Shown here piece by piece: positions 45,801 to 54,300 of a stretch of 64,000 nt of DNA. The position numbers and the translations under genes were made by a program. The notes below the pieces were generated by a model, which was not told where the DNA came from, did not search any database, and saw only the letters and a program-made list of their open reading frames with translations. Numbering within the stretch: the stretch's first letter is position 1; each line of letters opens with the position of its first letter. Source of the DNA: an uncultured Tenacibaculum sp. (GTDB taxonomy: Bacteria > Bacteroidota > Bacteroidia > Flavobacteriales > Flavobacteriaceae); NCBI GenBank assembly GCA_947496185.1, contig CANMCD010000010.1:1-64000 (forward strand). Direction: 5' to 3'.

Positions 45801-46169
45801 TATTGCAATTCTAAAAGGTGTTTTTTCTAAATCAAATCTTCGTTTCCAATGGCGCTCCTTTATTGTCGCAAACGGTAATTCATTAGCTATCGAACTGTCA
45901 AATTCTAATTTTGACGATTTAAGTATTATTTGTAGTGGATTATTGATATTCTTCCATCTAAATACTGATCGAAGGACATCATTATCTTGTTGTGTTTTAA
46001 TTAATGCCTCTTCCAATAATTCAATTGAAAGGCTTCCTGTTATTTTAAGATGAATTTGTGTATTATATGAATAGTTTTCTTCATCTTTTAGATAATGAAA
46101 TAACATTCCTTTTTGTACGGTTGTTAAATCAATTATATCTTTTACATTTTCTTTTGAGATCATGCTCAT
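39876..46169 (-). CDS. NRPS2: C-A-T-C-A(Thr)-T
   Basis: 2097-aa, two-module synthetase. The first C domain starts LTTVQKGMLFH and has HHHIIYDGW near residue 140. These features are typical of DCL domains, which fits its place after the epimerase of NRPS1. A1 (YTSGSTGKPKG near 610) has pocket D-I-V-Q-F-G-G-V-W, loosely Gly-like. T1 follows (GGNSL, Ser 996). The second C is LCL-like (HHIICDG near 1174). A2 (near 1640) has pocket D-F-W-N-I-G-M-V-H, the Thr code exactly. T2 (GGDSL, Ser 2028) is followed by a charged 45-residue tail that ends RLLRQN and probably docks to the KS of the next protein. Start: ATG at 46169; a second ATG lies two codons in. Confidence 0.93.
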   Translation of the reverse strand: MSMISKENVKDIIDLTTVQKGMLFHYLKDEENYSYNTQIHLKITGSLSIELLEEALIKTQQDNDVLRSVFRWKNINNPLQIILKSSKLEFDSSIANELPFATIKERHWKRRFDLEKTPFRIAIIKNKEGEFYDVLVTHHHIIYDGWSTGVFFKEWFKNYNILLNENDLKPSNKIDYSSAINLFKNNFDALNSELFWEKYLVDFEVKDVLHTANTSKVTVQKEYFNKLKFTQSIDSITKFSVENNVTKAAVIYGVLGVLFNKCFDLSDFCIGTTVSTRSMIGSSLDNTMGVFINTLPLRFQNINELTFKNLVSNIHNHLIERESHKNIAYGDVKEILDLNPDQELFNIVAVIENYPLDSEILEINKTTKISVEGVHENIDTPLLLTIFCDAFFEIDITFNPTVLDQFMIENLFKSIQIVLDKCFQQPEDQIANYGIASKEYLDDINLSNSLRVKHDHNSIVELIENQALTTPDKVAVSFKTTKVTYKELNERANQVGYTLLQKGVSQGDLIGVLVDRNEELFILILGIWKIRCAFLPIVSHHPIDRNKYVIENSRIKHVITNLSIKDSYRDLHINFITLEECQPLFKEKSISNHKIKLSSEDRAYVIYTSGSTGKPKGCAVSHKNLYNLYLGYKKGLIYSPTDNVLCITTFTFDIFMVESFVPLAFGLQVVLVGDEDQKKPALIADLIEKEEVTFIQCTPSHFRVLFESSKFLTGLKGVSTLFLGGENFPIDMLGKLKEHYSGKIYNGYGPTETTVWSTMKEITNEDSVSIGRPIINTEVYLLDSLGNQVPFSFPGELCIGGEGVSLGYIHNEKLNKERFIKLEGKSNPIYKTGDLVKYVEGGDLQFISRKDHQIKIRGFRVELGEIEQTILNCHEDVLQAKAILEETTENQIIVAYIRAKSTVDTEVLKEELSSWLPDYMVPSQFFQLKEFPLSPNGKLDTKRLPRVIDYIKSIKLKEKPENELQSKLQFIWSKVLGVDQNQIGVSDNFFQIGGNSLKAMQLQNSIRKLLGKEVVLSEILSGPTIKKLSKLIEASKEVEFNKIKYSGIKDYYPLSAEQTRLYLLQRIQEKSTAYNMVYLAEISGEINTDKVAATLQTLVDKHAILRTYFEFKEGKPIQKIHDNLTIDIAFFKGESIDSSLSKFVRPFNLEKAPLIRAGIQEHNGVNHLLIDLHHIICDGVSVRILMDQFSNLYNGIAIDVPKIRYVDYVAWFDKELATLKKQSKEFWIDQLGEQSMTKDLPLDYKRVLTKSDEGAVVTNFLDENYFTSLQELSTKNGTTPYVTTFAILSLLLHEVYDHDTVNIGTTMGGRRHADLENMVGMFVNTMVVNSEKNDTGSFQDLLVSFKDKITSCIEHQYYSYEELMYDLQINRDNGRNPLFDVMYTYQNFEHSSLKLNGVALKEKEFHKKSKFDLTFRVTEESNKLKIEIEFSTALFKVDTVEKISKNFVKGIQSILKKPSTELKKINFHSVDENNEAFRRNDKIGITYPQDETIISVFEKQVQRYPNKFAVKCNDDRVTYQELFEKVINVAAYLQHNGVGKNDYVALYADRSIETIVGILAILKCGAAYVPIDPKHPIKRINSILSDSQTSFILTKKQYSGLSHDIEDKALFFFEDINQLNYQFKEVTFDPQTISYVIYTSGTTGKPKGVMIEHRNVIRLLFNDNPVETFDENDIWTLFHSPCFDFSVWEIFGAILHGGSLIIVPEETTKDLIQFLSLLAEEKVTILNQTPSAFYGLSQFIDEDTKHSIRKVIFGGEALNFEKLKTWKEQFPKTKLVNMYGITEITVHATHKEIKEKDIHEGKSNIGTSIPTLALYILDENLQRKQVGVAGEIYVSGAGVARGYLNNEKLTRERFMQDPFRPEHRMYKTGDLGKMLPNGDIEYLGRIDRQIQLRGFRIELSEIETKLLGHDQIDDVAVTTKMVSGSKVICAYYLSNKEFKSSELRMYLLNVLPDYMVPSFFVKIESLPLTINGKLDESKLPEPVFGKKNKKTPKNEIQKKLVKIWAEILGVSEDKIGVNTSFFEIGGDSLKVIQISEKINQEFNVNIPVTKIFSHPFIIDLANFLSEEKLVKSTEDSEEEQKEEKERVNNVIRLLRQN

Positions 46170-46219
46170 AATAATTTCTTACGTGTTTTGGGAGTGAGTT
46201 TGAAAAAAGTTATTGTAGT

Positions 46220-47167
46220 CTATATCTTGCCTGATATTTTATTGATCCCATAAGAAAGTACTGAATATAGACCTAGGAAGGGCATCAAGAATGTAAATTT
46301 ACCAATTGGCCAAAGCACTTGTTTATACATTCTTTGAACAAAGTAATCGGTAAGATTTCCAAATTTGTGAAAAGAATTTCCCCAGCAGTATGCTAAAGTA
46401 ACACCTGCTTCAGAATCTACAGGAATTACTGAATGAAACCAGTGAATGGGGATGTATAATGCATCTCCTTCTTTTGCCTCAACTATTAGTGGTTTTAAGT
46501 CTTTAATTTCATCTAATTTCTTGCCAGAAATATACTCTTCATTATTTAGATACGAAGTTACCTCCTTAACATTAGGAATATCTGGACGGAGTAAACAAAC
46601 TAACTTATCTCCTTTTATCTGACACATTAAGGTTTCGTCTACATCATGATAATGCCAACTTGTAGAAGCATTTTTATATAAAAAAAAGCGTAAAGGTGGA
46701 TATGCTAACGTTTTTTTAGGATTCTTTAAAAAATGAAATCCTTCGATATCCTTTTCTAAAGGAGCAAATACATTATTTTTATCGATTACCTCAGCAGGTA
46801 AGCTTAAAATTTCTTTTGGATCTTCTTGACTAAAAAAACGATCGATTGCTTTATGAAAAGAAGTCTCAAATTTTTTACTATTATGTAGGGCTGTATTATT
46901 GAAGTTTCGTTGAGGATGTATGTGAATATTGAAATCTTCACCAAATGTTTTCCAATATTCCTTATCTCCCCATTTTCTTGATGCAGACCAATGTTTAACT
47001 GCACCTTTGACTAAGCATGCCTCATTTTTTGAAACCCACTTTTCTGAAAATTCTTTTTCTGTAAGTGTTTCGGCTTCGACTGTTGTAACTTTCCCTGCAT
47101 TTTCCACTCCTGGAATAAACGAGAATAATTCTTTATAATAGGGGTTTTCTGTCCTTGTATACTTCAT
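46220..47167 (-). CDS. JmjC/cupin-8-like Fe(II)/2-oxoglutarate oxygenase candidate
   Basis: About 315 aa from the ATG at 47167. The frame is open to a GTG at 47233, but that 22-residue extension (MFIFCSDS...) does not look like part of the fold. The double-stranded beta-helix core is seen as SWHYHDVDETL, then QIKGDKLVCLLRPD, and EGDALYIPIHWFHSV with the distal histidine. These match the FIH/cupin-8 family, which hydroxylates protein or carrier-bound residues. The usual H-x-D iron motif is not spaced normally: the sequence is His-Tyr-His-Asp. The gene sits between NRPS1 and NRPS2, so beta-hydroxylation of a carrier-bound residue, for example Asn, is the likely job. The substrate is inferred from context only. 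Confidence 0.75.
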   Translation of the reverse strand: MKYTRTENPYYKELFSFIPGVENAGKVTTVEAETLTEKEFSEKWVSKNEACLVKGAVKHWSASRKWGDKEYWKTFGEDFNIHIHPQRNFNNTALHNSKKFETSFHKAIDRFFSQEDPKEILSLPAEVIDKNNVFAPLEKDIEGFHFLKNPKKTLAYPPLRFFLYKNASTSWHYHDVDETLMCQIKGDKLVCLLRPDIPNVKEVTSYLNNEEYISGKKLDEIKDLKPLIVEAKEGDALYIPIHWFHSVIPVDSEAGVTLAYCWGNSFHKFGNLTDYFVQRMYKQVLWPIGKFTFLMPFLGLYSVLSYGINKISGKI

Positions 47168-47522
47168 AGAGTTAGTCTTTGGTTTTTTTGATAAATTAAT
47201 ATTTAACAAAGAATCAGAGCAAAATATAAACACATAAGAACAAATTATAAGAGCGCAAAAAAAGCGGTATAATACTTAAAAAGTGACAACAGACCACTAT
47301 GTTAAATTGATTTCCAACAGTGAAAATCACATCTTAGAAAAGTAATAACTACTTACTTATAAAAACTTTATTTGTCTCGTATAAAAATTGTCAATTAAGA
47401 GCATCGAACCTACGGTTAATTACTCCTAATTAGATATATCATGAGTGTTTAATTGTTTTTAATAGTTTCTTTTTAATAGCCATATTTATTTAAGTAATAA
47501 TCATTTAAAATTTGAAGGAATT
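47168..47522. other. 355-bp intergenic region between the unrecognised gene and the cupin-like gene
   Basis: AT-rich and without a credible gene. A short minus-strand in-frame extension of the cupin-like gene (to a GTG at 47233) covers its left edge. I see no convincing hairpin or promoter pair. The gap may carry an internal promoter for the long downstream part of the operon, but nothing visible proves it. Confidence 0.4.
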
Positions 47523-48266
47523 TTATAGTATTGATGATGTTGTTTTCTCTTTCTTTAACCCTACTACTCCAGAAATTAAGCTTATAATCTGCCTAGTTAC
47601 AGGAGGTCTTGGATTGGGTTCATTTTCAGATAATACTTTCCATTTAAATAGCGCATTCTTTGCAAATTTAAACTCCTCATCGGTTAATTCTTTAGCGCTA
47701 TAAAATTCATTATCATTAAAAGTTTTCCAATAAAAACCTACTTGTTGAGCAACATCACGCGTAAAACTTTTGTCTCCTCTTTTTACCCATGTCATTACTG
47801 AGTTGTAATTGGATTGAAAATAAAAGGTGAAGATTTTTTCTATTAATCTTTTTTTCCATGAAAGAAAATTACCATAACATTCGTCATTTTTTTGAGTGTC
47901 AGTAATATTTAACCCCATTCTAAAAGTAGCTTTATCTAACATGAATAAAGACACCCATATACCGTTTATCACTAAGGGGAATCTTAAATTTCTTTTACTA
48001 CTAACTCCATAGACCCCAAAAGGAAGTATAATATCCTTGTTATTTACAGGAAATCGAATAGAAAAATATTTAAAATCTGCTTCTTTATCTTCCATCAACA
48101 ACTGATAGCTTTCTTTGTTTTGAAGTGTTTTACTTAAGTTACAAGGAATATTTTCTCTTGTTGGAGCAGATTCTATAATTTCATAAGAATTTTCATTGAA
48201 CGAATTCACCAAACTAGCAATTTGATCATCGGTCATTACGTTAATATCATTAATTAGCTCTATCAT
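47523..48266 (-). CDS. Unrecognised 247-aa protein in NRPS operon
   Basis: I do not recognise this family. The protein is soluble-looking, with no signal peptide or membrane segment. It has an aromatic middle (LPFGVYGVSSKRNLRFPLVING) and a basic segment WKKRLIEKIFTFYFQ. The stretch SFTRDVAQQVGFYWKTFN recalls, weakly, the C-terminal part of GNAT acyltransferases, but no acetyl-CoA loop is clear. The tail is lysine- and serine-rich. It lies 63 bp downstream of NRPS1 and 355 bp upstream of the cupin-like gene start, on the same strand, so it is probably a pathway-specific accessory or tailoring protein. The ATG at 48266 is the only reasonable start. Confidence 0.7.
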   Translation of the reverse strand: MIELINDINVMTDDQIASLVNSFNENSYEIIESAPTRENIPCNLSKTLQNKESYQLLMEDKEADFKYFSIRFPVNNKDIILPFGVYGVSSKRNLRFPLVINGIWVSLFMLDKATFRMGLNITDTQKNDECYGNFLSWKKRLIEKIFTFYFQSNYNSVMTWVKRGDKSFTRDVAQQVGFYWKTFNDNEFYSAKELTDEEFKFAKNALFKWKVLSENEPNPRPPVTRQIISLISGVVGLKKEKTTSSIL

Positions 48267-48329
48267 ATCTGGTTAGGTTATGTAGTTTTTATAATGCAGT
48301 TACTTATTTTTTTTCTCTTATCGAGAAAT

Positions 48330-51300
48330 TTACTCAAAAAGAGTATTCAAGTCATCTATATCTAATGTAGCACTTGAAAAATCTGAAGGCGAATAATAAA
48401 CTTCTTCAGTATTATTAATACACATCAATATTTGTCGTAGTTGATTTTCAAAATTGACTAATAAATCACTAATCACATGGTTTTCTATTAATTGTGAGTT
48501 TATTATTCTGTAATTTACTTGGTTGTTGACAATAACAATATTTATCTCAATTTTAGCCGTTACCTTATTTTCTTTAGAAAATTCTATTCCATTTTCTAAT
48601 GTTGCTAATTCAAATACGTCATTATTCATTTCTTCTGAAAATTCTCCTAAATAATTAAATCGAACTTCAGGAAATGTAAATGAAGGGTCTTCTAAAATTC
48701 CTTTTTGATTAAGTAACATATAGCCCAAACCTTGATTTGGAACTTCTCTAATGGCTTCCTTTATTTCTAATAATAATGTAGCTATGTCTTTTCCAAGCAA
48801 ATTCAAGGTAAGAGGATAAAACAATGTAAACCAACCTACCGTTCTTGAAACATCTATATCTAATCCATTTCGTCCATTACTTTCAACTTGTAAGGTTAAT
48901 GTATCGCAACACACAACTTCTTTTATTGCCAATGCCCAGCTTAAAAAGAGGATAATTTGCTTATCAACATTAAATGCATTTTTACCTTGGGTAAGGTCTA
49001 CAAAAAGATGACTCAATTCTTCATCTATTTTTCCAAAATGATAATCTCCTTTTAATGTTTGATTACTTTCATTATCAAATTTCTCAGGAAATAAAAAGGC
49101 TTTCGTTTGCTTGCTTTTCCAAAAATCTACCTCTTTACTTAATGCATCTTTATCATATGACAATGTAGATTGCTCAGTCCATTTTTTTAACGAAGCTGAT
49201 TTATTTGGTATATCAATATCATTATCACTAACCAATGATTTGTATATACTATATAGGTCTTCTAAAATAATCCTCCAAGATACACCATCAACTAAAAGGT
49301 GATGTGCAGTAATTAACAATCTTTCCGAATTATCTTTTATATTTTTAACGATTGCTGCTTTTATTAGCAATGATGAAGAAAGGTCAAACCCTTTTTTTAT
49401 ACTGACTAACAAGTCATCTAACACATCTTGATTGGTGTCTTCTATTTGATATTCATTAATAGACACTTCCCTCTTTATATGTTCATCGTTATAAAACAAC
49501 GTACTTCCTTTAACATTAATTCTAAGATTATCATGATATCTTATTAATTCAGCTAATGTTTTTTCTAATAATAATTTATCTATTTTTTCATTAAACTTTA
49601 AAAAGACAGATTGATTGTAAAAACCTGAGTTTTCAAATTGTTGTTTAAAAAACCAATCTTCAATTGGAGTTTTCATTCGTTCTCCTTCTAAAGGTTTTTC
49701 TATAACCTTCTTATCTTTCCTATTTACCGATACGCTTGATAAGAATGCACTTATTTGTACTAGCGTATTATATGTAAGTATTTCTTTGATTGATAACCCT
49801 ATTCCTTTTTCTTTTAATTTAGATACAATTTGAGCTGCTTTTATAGAATCTCCACCTATCTCATAAAAACTATCTTCATTAGAAATTACATCTAACTTTA
49901 ATACGTCTTTCCATACTTCTTTTAAAACTTGTAATAATTTATTTTCTTCAGTATCGTTTCCTATTTCTTCAGTTCTAGTTCTTATATCTTCCTCTAAAAT
50001 ATTGTTTAACGCTTTAAAATCAGCTTTTCCATTACTTGTCAATGGTATTTCATCTACCCTAATGATTTGTTCTGGAATCATATAATATGGGATGCTTTCT
50101 GCTAGATAATTTTTATAATCGATAACAGATAGTTTTTCATGAGTAGCTGATGTTTCTACTACAAAGGCTACTAAAAAAGTTCTTTTTGAAATCGTTTGAG
50201 TAATTACTACACAATCAATAACGGTAGTAATTTTTCTAAAAAGAGCTTCAATCTCCTCTATTTCAATTCTAAAACCATTAATTTTCACTTGATTGTCAGA
50301 ACGCCTGATGAAAACCAAGTCATTATTATGATTTCTCCTAGCGACGTCTCCTGTATTATACATTTTCTTTCCTGTAATAAAAGGATTGGCAAAAAACTTC
50401 TCATTTGTCAGCTTTTCGTTTTTCCAATATCCTTTTGCCAAACCTTCTCCTGACACATATAAATCTCCTTCAACCCCGTTTGGAACTGGCTTTAAATTTT
50501 TATCTAACAAATAAATCTGGGCATTTTGGATTGGCTTTCCAATGGGCACTGAAGTGTCTTTATCTTCAAAATTAAATTTATATATCATACAACCAATGGT
50601 AGCCTCCGTTGGCCCATATTCGTTAAGAATGGCAACCTTACCATCAAACATCGTATGAATAGAATGTGCTAATTTTTGATCTAAATTTTCCCCTCCAACT
50701 ATTAAGGATGTAAGCATTGAATTTTCAGCAATATTTATCCTATTATTTAATAGCATTTTTAGATGAGAGGGTGTTAACTTGATAATATTTATCTGTTCAT
50801 CTAAAAACAACTTTTCAATGTCCATATTTTTAATATTCATTGAAAAGATTTTTACTTTATTACCCGAACAAAGTGGTAAAAATATAGAAGTAAAAGTGAG
50901 ATCAAACGAAATATTAGAATACAATGCCATCGTTTGATTACTATCAGTTCCAATATAATACTCTTTAGCCCAATGCAAATAGTTTGCTAACGATTTATGT
51001 GGAACAACCACCCCTTTAGGCTGCCCTGTGGTTCCAGAAGTATAAATTATATACGCTGGATCATCCGAAGCAATAAGTTCTTGATGAAATTCAGCGGTAT
51101 TCTCTTTTAAGTCTTTAATAGCGATACATAAATCAGAAGCTATATTAGCATTCCTATAATTTCCACCGTTAATTAGGACATTAGACGCTGCATTCTTTAC
51201 AATATACTCAACTCTATCATTTGGAGTATCAACCTCAATAGGAATATATATTGCTCCTAATTTAAATATTGCAATAATACAGCTAATAAGATCTGTACTT

Positions 51301-54300
51301 TTTTCTAATATTACACAAACTGTATCTCCTTTTTTTACGCCTCTCCCCCTTAAACTATTGGCATATGTATTAGACAATGTATCTAAATGAATATAACTCA
51401 TAGTTACCTCATTATGAACTAACGCTATCGAATTTGGTTGCTTTTGAACATGTTCATAAAACATACTCAAAAAGTTATCATGTAATAAACTCTCATTAGT
51501 TTCATTAAATTGGTAAACCAATTCATTGGTTACTTTTCTATCAAGTAGTGATAATGTCGAATATGTAACCTCCTTGTTAAGACAAACTTGTTCTAATATC
51601 GTATTGAAATAACGTTGGAAATTTGCTATTGTTTTTGAAGCAAATAAATCTGTAGAATACTCTATATCAAACACAATAGCATCTTCATTAAAGACTTCTA
51701 ATGATATGTCATATTTAGAATACCCTGGATCAAAATATAGTTTTTGTAATACCGCTAATTCACTATCTATACCTTCTTGAAATAAAAACATCGTATCAAA
51801 GAAATTGTTTCTACTCGCATCTCTTGTTCCCTTAAACCCATGTAATTTCTGTACGGGATACTGCTGATTTTTCAAAACTTCTATAATTTCTTTTCTATTT
51901 AACAGCACTGATTCAGAAAATGTCACATCATCAGAAACCTTTGAAATCACAGGTAAAGAATTAACAAACATTCCAAATACCGTTTGTAACTCCGAAGCTA
52001 TTTTTTCTGAAACTGGCATACCAATACAAATAACTTCTTTACTAGAAATTTTATGTAATAACCAGCTATAGGCTGTAAACATCACACTATGAAGTGTTGT
52101 TTTATTTTCTTTAGCAATAGTTCTTAAGTTATCACTTAATCCCTTTGTCAATTTCCAACTTTTACGTGCTCCCTTATGTTGTTTTACTGATTTTCTCAAA
52201 AAATCAACTGGTAACTCTAAAGCAGGAATTTCAACATTTAATTTATTCTTCCAGTAGCTTTCTTGTGTTAATTCTTGTTCTTGTAAAATTGAGGAACTTC
52301 TCCACGCTATATAATCTTTAAAATCAATGGTACTTAAAGGCAACGGTTTTCCTGATAATAACATTGATAACTCAGTTACAAATAGTCTTATCGATTCACC
52401 ATCCGCAATAATATGATGGAAATCTAAAAATAAAATTTTTGTAATAGTAGTAACTTCAACTAATTCATGTCTATAAAGTCTTTCTTGTTTTAAATCAAAT
52501 GGCTTTACTAATGATCTAAGATAAGACGATTGTTTGTCAGGTTGACATTGAGAAACCCTCAACGGTAGTAACTCCTTATCAGCTATCTCAAACATTTCAT
52601 TAACAACATCAATACCTGCATTTATAATACTGTGTCTCTTATAAAGTTGATGTAGTGCCTTTTCAATATCTTCAATGGTAGTTTCTCCTTTTATTTTAAG
52701 AGCAAAAGGAATGTTATATGCCGTTGATTTAGGGTCGAACTTCCAAGCATTAAAAATATTTCTTTGAGCTTCTGAAATAGGATACCAAGCCTTTGCTTTT
52801 GTTTGCTGAATTTTATTCTTCTTTCCTTCAACATTACTTAACGCCAATTTCATTTTCAAAATTGTTGGGTTTTCAAATAGAAAATCTACTGAAAAATCCA
52901 TATCCATTACATTCGAAATATGCGTTAAAATTTGTACTCCTCTTAGTGAATTTCCTCCTATTTTGAAAAAATTATCTGTTACTCCAAAATCATCATGTTT
53001 AAATACTTTCCTCCAAATATCATAAAGCTTACTTTCTATTTCATCCTTAGGAAGAACGATACTTTTGCTATTTGATTTTGACAATCTCAGTTCAGCTAAT
53101 ATCCCTTCTACATCTTCAAACTCTCCATTTAAATAACTTTCTTTTAAAGCTACACGTTTAAGCTTTCCACTAGTTGTTCTAGGAATATCCCTAACAGGTA
53201 ATATCTTATTGATATTAACACCTATTTTAGTATTAACAACTGCTTTTACTTCATCTGCAAGCTTAATAAACTCTTCGTAATTTTTACTTCTATACAACAC
53301 AAAAGAAAGAATTACCTCTTGTTCAATTTTGTGATCAAAAAAACCAACAACAACTATTTTGTTAAGTGAAATTCCATCAACTTCTTCTGCTATTTTTTCA
53401 AGATCATAAGGGTAATAATTTTGCCCATTAACAATGATAATATTTTTATGTCTTCCTGTTACATACAGACATGCGTCTTTGATAAAACCCAAGTCTCCTG
53501 TATCAAGCCATCCCTCACTAAGCACCTCTTTTGTAGCAGCTTTGTTATTATAATAGCCTGTTGTAACATTCTCTCCTTGAATCTGAATATGCCCTAAAAC
53601 TCCTGCTGCTACCTCAACATTATTACCATCTGTAATTCGTAATCCTACTCCTGTTATTGCTTTTCCTAAATTAACACATGCTATTGAATTTTCATCATTT
53701 GACGAAATAACTGGATTTCCAATTTTTAATAAATAGCGATTAATATTATGAGATAGTACATCTTCTTCTAAATTTGAAATTGCAACTGCCAAGCTTGCCT
53801 CTGCCAAGCCGTATACAGGACACATTGCATTAGCTTTTAAAGAATATTGCTTCATTTCATTTAAAAACCTATTAGCTAGTGTCAATGAAATAGGTTCAGC
53901 TCCATTGTACAAAATTCGAACATGAGACAAATCCCAATCATATTGTTTTTTGCCAATGCAATGTTCCAACACATAATTGTACCCAAAATTAGGAGAACAA
54001 ATCACAGTTGCCTTATGTTGAGTCGCAGTATCAAACCAAATTGCAGGCCTCCTTACAAATAATGTTGTAGGTATCAAACAGTGATTCATTCCTAAAAGCA
54101 ATGGATTAAGATGAAAACCAATCAACCCCATATCATGAGTCAAAGGCATCCAACTTACCATACAATCATCATTCGTATATTTTCCAGCTTTTGCTATAGA
54201 AGTTATATTTGCAATTAAATTTTGATGTGTTAGTTCAACACCTTTAGCATTCCCTGTAGAACCTGATGAAAACTGTATGTACGCTAAATCTTTCTTATTA

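Noticed and set aside
46804-47004. 66-codon minus-strand frame inside the cupin-like gene
   Set aside because: It is an out-of-frame overlap of the cupin-like coding sequence, with no start context or family.
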